A DNA stretch of 64,000 nucleotides from Pseudoduganella violaceinigra DSM 15887 (GTDB lineage Bacteria; Pseudomonadota; Gammaproteobacteria; Burkholderiales; Burkholderiaceae_D): NCBI RefSeq assembly GCF_000425385.1, contig NZ_AUDI01000019.1, positions 183,515 to 247,514 on the forward strand, in the 5' to 3' direction. Numbering within the stretch: the first letter of the stretch is position 1; each line of letters starts with the position of its first letter. Under the pieces are notes generated by a model, which ran no database searches, was not told the origin of the DNA, and saw nothing but the letters and a program-made list of their open reading frames with translations. This document shows, in pieces, positions 26,040 through 35,927 of this stretch. The position numbers and the translations under genes are program-made.

Positions 26040-27557
26040 TTATCGTTTGTTGCCACGGCCGCCGGTCTTGGCCGCCGCGCGGCCGGCGGCGCGGGCGGTC
26101 GACTTGGCGCCGCGCGTCGCAGTCACCATCACCTTGCCGCCAGCGGCGCCGTCGCGGCCGCGCTGGCCGCCGGTCCCCGCGCCGGGACTGCCGGAGCGCG
26201 CGCCGTAGATCGGGCCGCGCGGGCGCTGTTTTTCCTTGGGCGGCAGATCTTCCTTCAGGCCGCCAAAGCCGCCGGCAGGGCGCGGCGTATCATCCTGCTT
26301 TGGCGCCGGCTTGGCTGGCTTGGCCGGCTTGGCTGTGTTCACCGGTTTGGCGGCGCTGCGGGCCGGCTTTGTGGTGCCGCGCACTGCCTGTGCCACCGCA
26401 GTGCCCGTGGACGGGACCCGGTGATCGGCTTCAAAGCCCGCTTCCTCTGCGCGCGGCAGCACCGCGCCGGTCAGTTTTTCGACGGCGCGCAGCAGTTCCA
26501 CCTCATCGGCGCACACCAGCGAGATCGCCTGGCCCGTGGCACCGGCGCGGCCGGTGCGGCCGATGCGGTGCACATAGTCTTCCGCCACGGTCGGCAGGTC
26601 GAAATTGACCACCAGCGGCAGGGCTTCGATATCCAGGCCGCGGGCGGCGACATCGGTCGCCACCAGCACCTGTACAGCGTTGGCCTTGAAGCGCTTTAGT
26701 GCCTTGATGCGGGCCAGCTGCGGTTTGTCGCCGTGGATCGAATCGGCCGCGATGCCTTCGCCCTGCAGCAGCCCGACCAGTTGCTCGACACCCTTGCGCG
26801 TCTTGACGAAGACCAGGACCTGGCCCCAGCCTTGCTTGCGCAGCAGGTGCAGGAACAAGTCCGGCTTATGGCGCTTATCGGTCGTGAAGACCATCTGCCG
26901 CACGGTGTGGGCGGCGGTGTTGGGCGCGCTGGCCTGGACCGAGAGCGGTTCGCGCAGCAGCTGTTTTGCCATGGCGCGGATGGTGTCCGGCATGGTCGCC
27001 GAAAAGAGCAGCGTCTGCCGCACGGCGGGTAGGGCGGCGAACAGCAGGTCGAGGTCGTCCGCAAAGCCCAGGTCCAGCATGCGGTCCGCTTCATCCAGCA
27101 CCAGGGCCTGCAGCTGGGTGAATTCCAGCGCTCCCTTGCGATGCAGGTCGAGCAGGCGGCCAGGCGTGGCAACCAGCACGTCCACGCCCTTGCGCAGCTT
27201 GGCCAGCTGCGGCTCCATCGGCACACCGCCGTAGGCTACGGCGGAGCGTAGCGGCAGGTTGAAACCATAGGTGTGGAAGCTCTGGTACACCTGGTCGGCC
27301 AGTTCGCGTGTCGGTACCAGCACCAGGCAGCGTATATGGTTCGGCGCGGCCTGGCCGCCTTCCATCGCCAGCCGCTGCAGCAGCGGCAAGGCGAAGGCGG
27401 CGGTCTTGCCGGTGCCCGTTTGTGCCGCGGCCAGCAGGTCGCGGCCCGCCAGGATGGCCGGGATGGCTTGTTTTTGTACAGGGGTCGGCGTCTTGTAGCC
27501 GATGGATTCGAGTGTGCGAAGGAGCCCGTCGATCAGGTCCAGCGAGGCGAAACTCAT
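26040..27557 (-). CDS. rhlE: DEAD-box RNA helicase, RhlE-like
   Basis: A 505-residue ATP-dependent RNA helicase. The start MSFASLDLIDGLLRTL at 27557 fits the Q-motif region and overlaps the previous gene by ATGA; a longer frame is not supported. Motifs in order: AQTGTGKT, PTRELA, LDEADRM, SAT, and HRIGRTGR. After about residue 385 there is a long basic tail rich in Lys, Pro, Ala and Gly, typical of RhlE-type RNA-binding tails. Likely role in rRNA maturation or mRNA decay. Confidence 0.92.
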   Translation of the reverse strand: MSFASLDLIDGLLRTLESIGYKTPTPVQKQAIPAILAGRDLLAAAQTGTGKTAAFALPLLQRLAMEGGQAAPNHIRCLVLVPTRELADQVYQSFHTYGFNLPLRSAVAYGGVPMEPQLAKLRKGVDVLVATPGRLLDLHRKGALEFTQLQALVLDEADRMLDLGFADDLDLLFAALPAVRQTLLFSATMPDTIRAMAKQLLREPLSVQASAPNTAAHTVRQMVFTTDKRHKPDLFLHLLRKQGWGQVLVFVKTRKGVEQLVGLLQGEGIAADSIHGDKPQLARIKALKRFKANAVQVLVATDVAARGLDIEALPLVVNFDLPTVAEDYVHRIGRTGRAGATGQAISLVCADEVELLRAVEKLTGAVLPRAEEAGFEADHRVPSTGTAVAQAVRGTTKPARSAAKPVNTAKPAKPAKPAPKQDDTPRPAGGFGGLKEDLPPKEKQRPRGPIYGARSGSPGAGTGGQRGRDGAAGGKVMVTATRGAKSTARAAGRAAAKTGGRGNKR

Positions 27558-28633
27558 AGTGCGTCGCTCCAAAGAGTCAGGGCTTGGCGGACTTGTTCGT
27601 CCGCCAGTGAAAGTAAATGATCGCCAACATACCATTCGGTATAGCTGGCGCCGGGCAGTTGGGCATGCGCCACCCGGTTCAGCAGCCATACGCCATGCCG
27701 CGCGGCCACCTCATTGCGGATCCGCAGCAGGCGGTCGCGGTCGACCGGTACGTGGATATGCAGCATATTGGCATGCGGCTGCGCAGGGTTGGCGCGCAGG
27801 CGCGGGAAGTCGCGCAAGGTCTGGTACAGCCATTGCGTACGGCGGAAATACTCCGGCATGGCCGCCAGCCGCGCATCGAACTGCATCGCGGCGGCCACAA
27901 TATACGGGGTGCGGTGAATGACATTGCCACCCTGGCGGCGGAACCATTCCTGGGCGCGGGCGACAAACGCGGCGCTGCCCAGCAGCATGGCGCCGCCCAG
28001 GCCGCCGATGCCCTTGTACAGGGAAACATACACGCTGTCGAAGCCTGCGGCGACGTCGGCCGGGGGGCGGCCATACGCCGCGGCAGCTTCCCACAGGCGT
28101 GCGCCGTCCATATGCAAATGGATGCCCTGCTGGCGGCAATGGGCCTTGATCGCTTCCAGGTCGTCCCAGCGCGGCGACTGCCCGCCCAGCTCGCGGGCCG
28201 GCAGTTCCAGCGACACCGCCGCCAGCCGGTCCGGCACGGCCTGCAGGTCTTCCAGCGTAAAGGGCCGGTGCGGATCGCCCACCTGCAAGGACTGGAAATG
28301 CTCCAGCAACTGGTGGTTGCTGCGTTCGTGCTTGAAGATATGGGCGGTCGGGTGCAGCGCCACCAGGCGGCTGCCGCGCTCCATGCAGGCCAGGCGCAGC
28401 GCCGTGACCTGGGTCATGGTGCCGGTAATGCAGAAGGCGGCAGCCTCGAAGCCCAGCAGGCCGGCAAGCTTGCGCTCAAACGATTGGATCAGCTCACCCT
28501 CGCCATACACGTCATGCGCGACGCCATTGGCCTGGCACCAGGTCGACATGGCGGCAAAGGATTCCGCCGGCGTGGGCTGGCGATGGCCCGGCAGGACGGT
28601 ATGGCAGCTCTGGCGCAGTTCGGCGTCGGTCAC
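27554..28633 (-). CDS. Threonine aldolase / beta-eliminating lyase family PLP enzyme
   Basis: A 359-residue fold-type I PLP enzyme. HMDGARLWEAAAAYG holds the PLP-ring Asp, and SLYKGIGGLGGAMLLG holds the Schiff-base lysine, both as in low-specificity L-threonine aldolases, which cleave threonine to glycine and acetaldehyde. The N-terminal part (HDVYGEGELIQSFE) also fits the family. It is 7 bp downstream of the ABC exporter gene and overlaps rhlE by 4 bp. The stereospecificity and true substrate cannot be told from sequence. Confidence 0.88.
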   Translation of the reverse strand: MTDAELRQSCHTVLPGHRQPTPAESFAAMSTWCQANGVAHDVYGEGELIQSFERKLAGLLGFEAAAFCITGTMTQVTALRLACMERGSRLVALHPTAHIFKHERSNHQLLEHFQSLQVGDPHRPFTLEDLQAVPDRLAAVSLELPARELGGQSPRWDDLEAIKAHCRQQGIHLHMDGARLWEAAAAYGRPPADVAAGFDSVYVSLYKGIGGLGGAMLLGSAAFVARAQEWFRRQGGNVIHRTPYIVAAAMQFDARLAAMPEYFRRTQWLYQTLRDFPRLRANPAQPHANMLHIHVPVDRDRLLRIRNEVAARHGVWLLNRVAHAQLPGASYTEWYVGDHLLSLADEQVRQALTLWSDAL

Positions 28634-28640
28634 AATCGCC

Positions 28641-30458
28641 TCACTGGGTCACATGCACATGGTGGAACTGCAGCGCCGCCAGGTTGGCGTAGATGCCGCC
28701 CAGGGCCACCAGGGACTGGTGGGTGCCGGTTTCCACAACCTTGCCGTCTTCCATGACGATGATGCGGTCGGCGCGCTGCACCGTGGCCAGGCGGTGGGCG
28801 ATGATGATGGTGGTGCGGCCCACCATGGCCGCCTCCAGCGCACCCTGCACCAGGCGTTCGGATTCGGCGTCCAGCGCGCTGGTCGCCTCGTCGAGCAGCA
28901 GCAGCGGCGGGTTTTTCAGCAGTGCGCGGGCGATGGCGATGCGCTGCCGCTGGCCGCCGGACAGGCGCACCCCGCGTTCGCCGAGGAAGGACTTGTAGCC
29001 GTTCGGCAGGCGCTCGATGAATTCATGGGCCGCGGCCAGGCGCGCGGCCTGGATCACTTCCAGGTCGGTGGCGTCGGCGCGGCCGTAGCGGATGTTTTCC
29101 ATTGCATCGGCCGAGAAGATGACCGTATCCTGCGGCACGATGCCGATGGCGCCGCGCAGCGTGTGCAGGTCGAGCAGGCGGATATCGCTGCCGTCCAGGC
29201 GGATCGCGCCCGATTGCGGGTCGTAGAAGCGCAGCAGCATCTGGAACAGGGTGGTCTTGCCGGCGCCGGAAGGGCCCACGACCGCGATGGTTTCGCCTGG
29301 TTTGATTTCCAGCGTCACATGGTCCAGTGCCAGTGTGTCGGGACGGGACGGGTAGCTGAAGTTCACGTCGACCAGGCTCAATGCGGCGCCGTTGGCGGCG
29401 CGCGGCGGCAGGGCCTGCGGTTTGGCGGGGTTCTGGATGTCCGAGCGCACCGCCAGCAGTTCCAGCAGGCGCTCTGTGGCGCCGGCCGCACGCTGGGCTT
29501 CGCCCATCACTTCGGACAGGGCGCCGATGGCGCCTGCGACAATGGAGGCGTACAGGATGAACTGGCCCAGGTCGCCGCCTGTCATCGAGCCTTCCAGCAC
29601 GGCGTGGGCGCCCAGCCACAGTACAAAAACGATGGTGCCGAACACCAGCACGATGGCCAGCATGGTCAGGAAGGCGCGCGCCTGGATCCGGCGCATGGCG
29701 GTGCTGAAAGCGCCTTCGACGGAGCCGCCGAAGCGCGCAGCTTCCAGGTTTTCATGGGTGAACGCCTGCACCGTGGGCATGGCATTCAGGATCTCGCCGG
29801 CCATGGCGGAGGCATCGGCCACGCGGTCCTGGGAATCGCGCGAGAGCTTGCGCACGCGGCGGCCGAACATCACGATCGGCAGCACGGTCAGCACCAGCAG
29901 GCCGATGATGATGGAGGACAGTTTCGGGCTGGTCACAAACAGCATCACCAGGCCGCCCAGGAACAGCAGCACGTTGCGCAGCGCCATCGAGATGCTGGTG
30001 CCAACCACGCTCTGGATCAAGGTGGTATCGGTGGTCAGGCGCGACAGCACTTCGCCGGTTTTGGTGGTTTCAAAGAATTCCGGGCTTTGCTGCACCACAT
30101 GCGAATACACGGCATTGCGGATGTCCGCCGTCACGCGCTCGCCGAGCCAGGACACGCTGTAAAAGCGCGCCGCCGTGGCCAGCGCCAGGATGGTGGCTAC
30201 TGCGAACAGTGCCAGGAACACCTGGTTCACATGCGCCGCGCTGCGCACGCCGGCATTGGCGCCGAAGCCCAGGTCGATCATCTGCTTGAAGGCGTACGGG
30301 ATGGCCAGGGTGGCGCCGGCGGCGACCAGCAGGGCGATGCCGGCGACGAGGAAACGCTTGCGGTAAGGCTTGAGGAAGGGCAGCAATCCTGTGAAGGCGG
30401 CCAGGCTGCCTTTCTCGAGTTCCCGGACTGCGGGTTGACCATTGTCGGTGGTGCTCAT
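28641..30458 (-). CDS. ABC exporter, fused membrane and ATPase domains (MsbA/ABCB type)
   Basis: A 605-residue half-transporter. The start MSTTDNGQPAVREL at 30458 was preferred over a long Arg-rich upstream extension that looks non-coding. Six membrane segments span about residues 30-320. The nucleotide-binding domain has Walker A GPSGAGKTT, signature LSGGQRQRIAIARA, Walker B LLLLDEATSALD and the H-loop Ile-Ala-His. It would work as a homodimer exporting a lipid or hydrophobic compound. First gene of the operon ABC exporter-aldolase-rhlE-thyA. Confidence 0.93.
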   Translation of the reverse strand: MSTTDNGQPAVRELEKGSLAAFTGLLPFLKPYRKRFLVAGIALLVAAGATLAIPYAFKQMIDLGFGANAGVRSAAHVNQVFLALFAVATILALATAARFYSVSWLGERVTADIRNAVYSHVVQQSPEFFETTKTGEVLSRLTTDTTLIQSVVGTSISMALRNVLLFLGGLVMLFVTSPKLSSIIIGLLVLTVLPIVMFGRRVRKLSRDSQDRVADASAMAGEILNAMPTVQAFTHENLEAARFGGSVEGAFSTAMRRIQARAFLTMLAIVLVFGTIVFVLWLGAHAVLEGSMTGGDLGQFILYASIVAGAIGALSEVMGEAQRAAGATERLLELLAVRSDIQNPAKPQALPPRAANGAALSLVDVNFSYPSRPDTLALDHVTLEIKPGETIAVVGPSGAGKTTLFQMLLRFYDPQSGAIRLDGSDIRLLDLHTLRGAIGIVPQDTVIFSADAMENIRYGRADATDLEVIQAARLAAAHEFIERLPNGYKSFLGERGVRLSGGQRQRIAIARALLKNPPLLLLDEATSALDAESERLVQGALEAAMVGRTTIIIAHRLATVQRADRIIVMEDGKVVETGTHQSLVALGGIYANLAALQFHHVHVTQ

Positions 30459-30478
30459 TGCGTATTCTACGTTCTTGT

Positions 30479-31540
30479 TCAAAGTTTCATCGGACGGACA
30501 TAGCCCGTCAACTCCAGATAGCCGCGTCCCGCCGGCTTGCCTTCCCGCTCGACCGTCACCGCGCCTTCCCAATACGCGCCGCCGGTGGAACGGCGCGAAT
30601 CCATCTCCTGGTCCCGCTGCAAGGGACTAAGCAGCCAGCGTTCGGAACCGGTGGCGATCTGGATGGCGACGGGATACTCGGCGTGGGTGCGCGGCGAACG
30701 CCAGCGCACCTGCGGGGTAAAACTGACCTGGTCCTGCGAATAGTGCGTGATCTTACCGGATGCATCGCGCCATGTCGCGTGGGCCCATAGTTTACCACCT
30801 TGCAGGTCTCTTATCTGGAACGCCATGAGGGCGCCGCCGTCGGCGAGGTTGATGCCGGTCCAGTCCCAGCCCGCGGCGCCCGGGTCGAGCACCTGGCTGG
30901 ACCACTCGTGATCGAGCCAGGTCACGCCCTGCACGGCCTGCGGCGCGGCGCCGCGGCGGGCCACCGTGCCGCTGGTGCGCAGCTGGGGCTTGCTATAGTA
31001 ATAACTCGCCTGGCTGGGTTGGGGACCTTTGCGCGAATATCCGGCCTCGCCTTGCAGCAGGACCGGCTGGGTAGGCTGCAGCCGCAGCGCAAAGGTGAAT
31101 TCCGCGGCATCGATGTCCAGTTGATAAGCGCCGTCCGCGCTGCGCCGCATGCTCCAGCTGTCCAGGCGCAGGTCGGTGTCTTCAGTCGACGCGCCGGCCA
31201 GCCCAAACCCCGCGCGGACCGTGCGCTGGTCGTGCAGCAGCTTGCCTTCGGCCGGATCGGACAGCGCGACGTGGGCGACGATGATGTCTTTCGGCGAGAA
31301 TTTGCTGGGATTGTCGCGGCCATGGCCGGTGCTGCTGCGGAAAAAGGTGACCTGGTAGCCGAGCTGGCGGCCGTCCGGCGTGGACAGCCAGCCGGTGGCA
31401 TACCACCATTCCGTCTTGAAGCCGGGGTGGGCGCCGAAGTCGCGCGGGAACTGCAGTTGCACGCCGGGCTTGACGGGCGTGAATTCGGCCGCGCGCAAGG
31501 GTAGGGCCAGTGCCAGCAGCAGGTACAGCAGGGCGCGCAT
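30479..31540 (-). CDS. AttH/CrtC-like lipocalin-type lipoprotein or periplasmic protein
   Basis: A 353-residue exported protein. The start at 31540 begins a signal peptide (MRALLYLLLALALPLRAAE), and the mature protein carries the AttH/CrtC motif FKTEWWYATGWL and WLDHEWSS. These mark the double-lipocalin carotenoid 1,2-hydratase/AttH group. The start codon overlaps the stop of the upstream permease gene by one base (TGATG), so they are coupled. In att-type loci this protein is encoded with an FtsX-like permease and an ATPase; here no ATPase gene is next to it. Confidence 0.88.
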   Translation of the reverse strand: MRALLYLLLALALPLRAAEFTPVKPGVQLQFPRDFGAHPGFKTEWWYATGWLSTPDGRQLGYQVTFFRSSTGHGRDNPSKFSPKDIIVAHVALSDPAEGKLLHDQRTVRAGFGLAGASTEDTDLRLDSWSMRRSADGAYQLDIDAAEFTFALRLQPTQPVLLQGEAGYSRKGPQPSQASYYYSKPQLRTSGTVARRGAAPQAVQGVTWLDHEWSSQVLDPGAAGWDWTGINLADGGALMAFQIRDLQGGKLWAHATWRDASGKITHYSQDQVSFTPQVRWRSPRTHAEYPVAIQIATGSERWLLSPLQRDQEMDSRRSTGGAYWEGAVTVEREGKPAGRGYLELTGYVRPMKL

Positions 31541-34101
31541 CACCAGTCCTCCCTGACAGCGCGGATCGGCCCCGCCGAGAGGGCCCTGCGGCCCGACGCC
31601 AGTGCCGTGGCGGCGGCGGAAAGCAGCAATGCTGCGGTGACGATGGCGAGCAGGCGCCACGGATAGTGCATTTGCATGGTCCAATGGAAGGATTGCGGGT
31701 TGATGACATGGACCAGCACCAGGCTGATGGCCCAGCCCAGGGCAAAGCCGGCCAGGATGCCCAGCAGCGTCAGGGCCGCGCCTTCCAGCGCGAGGATGCC
31801 GAGGACCTGGCCGCGGGTCACGCCGACGTGGCGCAGCATGCCGAATTCGCGGCTGCGCGCCAGGGTTTGCGCCGAAAAGGTGGCGGCCACGCCGAACAGG
31901 CCGATGACGATGGCGATGCCCTCCAGCAGGTAAGTCACGGCGAAGCTGCGGTCGAATATCTTCAGTGTCAGGTTGCGGATTTCGGACGGGACGCTGATCT
32001 CGAGCAGGGCGCCGAAGGGGAGTTGGCGTATGCCTTCCTGGACCTGGGCGGCGGTAGCGTCCTTGGCAAGCCAGATCGCCGCGTCGCCGGCTTCGCGGTC
32101 GCCCGTCATGGCCATATAGTCCGCGCGGCGGACGATCACGGCGCCGCCCGCGCGGGCGTAGTCGCGCCATACTCCGGCCACCCGGAACGCGCGTAGCTCG
32201 CCTTGCAGCGGCAGCCGCAGCGTGCTGCCCAATCCGGCACCGTATAAATCCACCATGGCTTCCGATACCCAGGCCGGCGGCAGGCCGGATGCCGCGCCGT
32301 GTTCCGCGCCGGCGGGCAACTGCTCGCCCACCAGGACCATGGCCCGCCCGGGATCGGCAGGGTCGACGTCGCGGGCGAGCACCTGGACGTTTGGGCGGCC
32401 CGCAGCGAGCGACACCGAGCGCACGCGCAGGAATTCGATGCGCGCGACGCCCGATACCTTGCCCAGCGCGTCCTGCTCGGCCGGGCCGAGGCCCCCGGTG
32501 GCGCCGGACGAAGCGCTGCGCGCATAGACGTCGGCGGGCAGGATACTCAACACCCACTGATCGACCGATGTGCGGAAGCTCGCCACCATGATCGCCATGG
32601 CGACCATCAGGCTGAAACTTGCCAGCACGCCGCCCAGCGCGATCCCGGCCTGGCCGGATGCATTGGCCAGGCGCGCCAGTGCCAGGGCAGGAACGGCGGG
32701 CCGCGTCGCACCGTCCGGTGTCGCTCGGCGCGCCAGGGCGCGGAATGCCATGCCGGAGAGCCGTGGCATGAGCGCAATGGCACCCACCAGGAGCAGGGCA
32801 ATCGACAGGTAGCCGAACAGCGGCAGTTCGAACGCCGGCGGCGCGAATGCCATGGCGCCGGCTGCCGCGAGGCAGACCAGGCCGGGCCAGGCGCGCGCCA
32901 GGCGGCGCAGCGCCACTTCGTCGCTGCCGGCTTTGAGCGCGACAGCGGGCCGCGCCCGGGCGGCGTCCAGGGCCGGGGCGAGCCCGCCCAGCAGTGCCAC
33001 AGCCAGGCCGAGGACGAAGTAGGCCAGCGCCGCGCCTGGCGCCCATTGCACGCTGGGCTGGACACCGGCGAAATAGCCCGCGCCCAGGTCGCCGCCGAAC
33101 AGGCGCAGGACGGCCGCTGCCAGCAGGTAGCCGCCGGCCACGCCCAGTGCCGACCCGGCGCAGCCTAACAGGCCGCCTTCCAGCAGTACCTGGCTGACCA
33201 GCTGGCGGCGCTCGAGCCCCAGTACGCGCAGCAAGGCGAATTCGCTGCGGCGGCGCAGGACGGACAGGGCTTGCGAGGAAAACACCAGGAAGGCGCCCGT
33301 AAACAGCGCCACCAGCGCCAGGACGCTCAGGTTGACGCGGTAGGCGCGGCTAAGGTTGGCGTTGCGGCTTTCCTGCTCCTCATCGTTCGGCTGGCCGACG
33401 CGGAAGCGGCCGGGGTACTCGCGTTCCAGCCTGGCTGCCAGCGCGCGTGCGAAGCCGTTGCGATCAACGCCGTCGCGCAGCTTCAGGTCAAGCCGCGACA
33501 GCTGGCCAAGCCGCTTGAATTGCCACTGTGCGGCTCCGATATCCATAACGGCGAAACGCTGGCCGACCCGCGCCCGCTGCAGCGAACCCGCGACCCGCAG
33601 CACCGCCACCTGGGCGCCGGACTGCAGGCGCAGCTCGCCGCCCGGCCTGGCCTGCAGCCAAGCCAAGGCGGCCGGCGAGAGGAAAATCGCGTCGTCCGCC
33701 ACCGTGTCGTAGGGATGATCCTCGTCCGGTGCGCCGACCAGGTCGGGCGAGATGAAGCCGGCCCGGAACACATCCAGTCCGATAATTTTCAGTGCCTGGT
33801 GCGCTCCCGGCAGCGAGGCGTCGAGCTCGAGCACCGGCGAAGCGATCGCCACCTCGGGCAGGCGTGCCAGCACGGGGTAAATGGATTCGTCGAAGGTGGC
33901 TTCGGTGCCGCCGACCTGGATGTCGGCCTGGCCGGAAAGGCTGTGTATCGCGCCGGCGAACTCGTTCAGGGCGGCGGCGTTGACAAGGTGGATGGCGAAA
34001 CCGAGCGCCACGCCGATGGCGATGGCCGCGATGGCGGTCAGCGCGCGCACCGGGTGCGCCCGCCATTCGCCGCCCGCCAGCCAGCGGGTCAGCCGCCGCA
34101 T
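31540..34101 (-). CDS. FtsX-like ABC transporter permease
   Basis: An 853-residue inner-membrane permease with two FtsX-type blocks and about ten membrane segments (N-terminal one at about 18-40, a group at about 255-500, and C-terminal segments at about 720-840). This is the layout of AttG/LolC/E-type mechanotransmission permeases, which act from the inner membrane on periplasmic partners. It is followed by the AttH-like gene and overlaps the upstream DUF4124 gene by 13 bp. The cognate ATPase is missing from the window. Confidence 0.9.
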   Translation of the reverse strand: MRRLTRWLAGGEWRAHPVRALTAIAAIAIGVALGFAIHLVNAAALNEFAGAIHSLSGQADIQVGGTEATFDESIYPVLARLPEVAIASPVLELDASLPGAHQALKIIGLDVFRAGFISPDLVGAPDEDHPYDTVADDAIFLSPAALAWLQARPGGELRLQSGAQVAVLRVAGSLQRARVGQRFAVMDIGAAQWQFKRLGQLSRLDLKLRDGVDRNGFARALAARLEREYPGRFRVGQPNDEEQESRNANLSRAYRVNLSVLALVALFTGAFLVFSSQALSVLRRRSEFALLRVLGLERRQLVSQVLLEGGLLGCAGSALGVAGGYLLAAAVLRLFGGDLGAGYFAGVQPSVQWAPGAALAYFVLGLAVALLGGLAPALDAARARPAVALKAGSDEVALRRLARAWPGLVCLAAAGAMAFAPPAFELPLFGYLSIALLLVGAIALMPRLSGMAFRALARRATPDGATRPAVPALALARLANASGQAGIALGGVLASFSLMVAMAIMVASFRTSVDQWVLSILPADVYARSASSGATGGLGPAEQDALGKVSGVARIEFLRVRSVSLAAGRPNVQVLARDVDPADPGRAMVLVGEQLPAGAEHGAASGLPPAWVSEAMVDLYGAGLGSTLRLPLQGELRAFRVAGVWRDYARAGGAVIVRRADYMAMTGDREAGDAAIWLAKDATAAQVQEGIRQLPFGALLEISVPSEIRNLTLKIFDRSFAVTYLLEGIAIVIGLFGVAATFSAQTLARSREFGMLRHVGVTRGQVLGILALEGAALTLLGILAGFALGWAISLVLVHVINPQSFHWTMQMHYPWRLLAIVTAALLLSAAATALASGRRALSAGPIRAVREDW

Positions 34102-34514
34102 TCCATCTGGGCCATGTCCGCGGCGCGCTTCGCCTTCTGCTTTGCGCGCTCAGAGTTCTGCAGCGTGGCGCCGCGCGCGTCTTCCTCGGCCCATTTCTGC
34201 TGCATCTGGAGTTTCTTGCATTTCTTGTTATGGTTGGCGACGGCTCGGGCTCCGGCCAGTTCTTCGCGCTCTTCGCGGGCTTCGCGTTTGCGGCGCTCGG
34301 TGGCCATTTTGTTCGCCTCGCGTTCCTTGCGCTTGAGCTCCGCTGCCGCCGACGGATCGGCTTTGGGCGGGGCGGGCACGTCGATCATGCTGGCTACACC
34401 CTTTTCGCAAGGCTGTTGCGAATAGCTTAATTTTCCATCGACGCTGCATTTGTACAGTGCTTGCGCTCCTGCGGGGAGCGAAACAGCCAATAGCAGCACA
34501 CACAGGAGTTTCAT
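34089..34514 (-). CDS. DUF4124-domain periplasmic protein
   Basis: A 141-residue protein with a signal peptide (MKLLCVLLLAVSLPAGAQA), then the DUF4124 signature LYKCSVDGKLSYSQQPC with two cysteines that may form a disulfide. A long, highly charged helical region (Lys/Arg/Glu/Ala-rich) follows, and two further Cys near the end. Function unknown. It starts inside the end of the FAD-dehydrogenase gene (4-bp overlap). Confidence 0.88.
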   Translation of the reverse strand: MKLLCVLLLAVSLPAGAQALYKCSVDGKLSYSQQPCEKGVASMIDVPAPPKADPSAAAELKRKEREANKMATERRKREAREEREELAGARAVANHNKKCKKLQMQQKWAEEDARGATLQNSERAKQKAKRAADMAQMECGG

Positions 34515-35923
34515 AAGATTTTCCCCGGATTCATCAGCCCCAAAGGATCCAATGCGTTCTTGATGGCCCGCATCAGGTTTAACTCCACCGGCGATTTATA
34601 GCGCGCCAGTTCGTCGCGTTTCAGCGCCCCGATGCCGTGTTCGGCCGAGATCGAGCCGCCAAACGCCGCCACAGCGTCGTGTACGACGCGGTTGACCGCG
34701 TCCTGGTTGCGCAGGAAATCTTCGTGCGCCACGCCAGAAGGGGGGGCCACATTGAAATGCAGGTTGCCGTCGCCGAGATGGCCGAAACACACCAGCCGGC
34801 AGCCGGGGAAGGCCGCTTGCAGCTGCGGTTCGGTGCTGGCGATGAAGGCCGCGATTGACGACACGGGCAGTGAGATATCGTGCTTGATGTTCTTGCCGTC
34901 GGCCGCCTGCGCCAGCGGGATATGCTCGCGCAAATCCCACAAACCGCGCGACTGCGCGACGGATCCGGCGACCACCGCATCCTGCGCCGCGCCTTCGCCG
35001 AGGGCCGCGCCGAGGGCGCGTTCGAGCAGGGCGGCCCCATGTTGTTCGGATTCGCTGCTGGACAGCTCCAACAAGGCATATTGTGCATGCCCGCCGGCCA
35101 GCGGCAGTGCCAGCGCGGGGAAGTGCCGGGCGACCAAGTCCAGGCAGTGGGACGACATCAGCTCGAACCCGGTCAGGCTGGCGCCGCAATGGTCCTGCAT
35201 GATGGACAGCAGGCGCAAGGCGGCGGCCGGGGTCTCCATCGCGGCCAGCGCCGTGACCGATGCCTTCGGCTGCGGGTAGAGCTTGAGCACCGCCCCCGTA
35301 ATGATGCCCAGCGTGCCCTCGGCGCCGATGAACAGGTCGCGCAGGTCGTAGCCGGTATTGTCCTTGCGCAGGCCGCGCAGGCCCGACCAGACGTCGCCCT
35401 GCGCAGTGACGACTTCCAGTCCAAGGCATAGTTCGCGCGCGTTGCCGTAACGAAGAACGCCGGTGCCGCCGGCATTGGTGGAGAGGTTGCCGCCGATAGT
35501 GCAACTGCCTTCGGCCGCGAGCGATAGGGGGAACAGGCAGCCTTGCGCCGCCGCCGCTTCCTGGGCGCGCTGCAGGATGACGCCCGCGTCCACGGTCATG
35601 GTGCGGTTGATCGCATCGACCTGCCGCACCTTCTGCAGGCGCGCCAGGGACAGCACCACGGCGCGGCCGCTGGCGTCGGGCACGCTGCCCAGCACCAGGC
35701 CCGTATTGCCGCCTTGGGGGACGATCGGGATGCGCGCCTCCACGCATAGCCGCACGGCGGCAGCGACCTGGCCGGTATCGGCTGGCCGCAGCACCGCCAG
35801 TGCGCGCCCGGTGAAACGTCCGCGCCAGTCGCGCAGGTAAGGGGCCATGCCCGCTTCATCCGAAATGACATGCGCCTCGCCGAGCAGGGCGCGGCAGGCG
35901 CCGAGGAAAGCGGAAGTATCCAT
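34511..35923 (-). CDS. FAD-linked oxidase (D-2-hydroxyacid dehydrogenase, GlcD/DLD-like)
   Basis: A 470-residue flavoprotein. The PCMH-type FAD-binding domain has PQGGNTGLVLGS and EGSCTIGGNLSTNAGG. The C-terminal cap has GHLGDGNLHFN and SAEHGIGALKRDEL, ending LDPLGLMNPGKIL, which are hallmarks of D-lactate/D-2-hydroxyglutarate dehydrogenases. It would oxidise a D-2-hydroxyacid and pass electrons to quinone or an ETF; the substrate is undetermined. It is 4 bp downstream of the DUF2069 gene. Confidence 0.92.
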   Translation of the reverse strand: MDTSAFLGACRALLGEAHVISDEAGMAPYLRDWRGRFTGRALAVLRPADTGQVAAAVRLCVEARIPIVPQGGNTGLVLGSVPDASGRAVVLSLARLQKVRQVDAINRTMTVDAGVILQRAQEAAAAQGCLFPLSLAAEGSCTIGGNLSTNAGGTGVLRYGNARELCLGLEVVTAQGDVWSGLRGLRKDNTGYDLRDLFIGAEGTLGIITGAVLKLYPQPKASVTALAAMETPAAALRLLSIMQDHCGASLTGFELMSSHCLDLVARHFPALALPLAGGHAQYALLELSSSESEQHGAALLERALGAALGEGAAQDAVVAGSVAQSRGLWDLREHIPLAQAADGKNIKHDISLPVSSIAAFIASTEPQLQAAFPGCRLVCFGHLGDGNLHFNVAPPSGVAHEDFLRNQDAVNRVVHDAVAAFGGSISAEHGIGALKRDELARYKSPVELNLMRAIKNALDPLGLMNPGKIL

Positions 35924-35927
35924 TGTG

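Noticed and set aside
30572..33046. Long minus-strand open frame running across the lipocalin and permease genes
   Set aside because: Its upstream part is a shadow of the permease gene in another frame. The signal peptide at 31540 marks the true start of the lipocalin gene.
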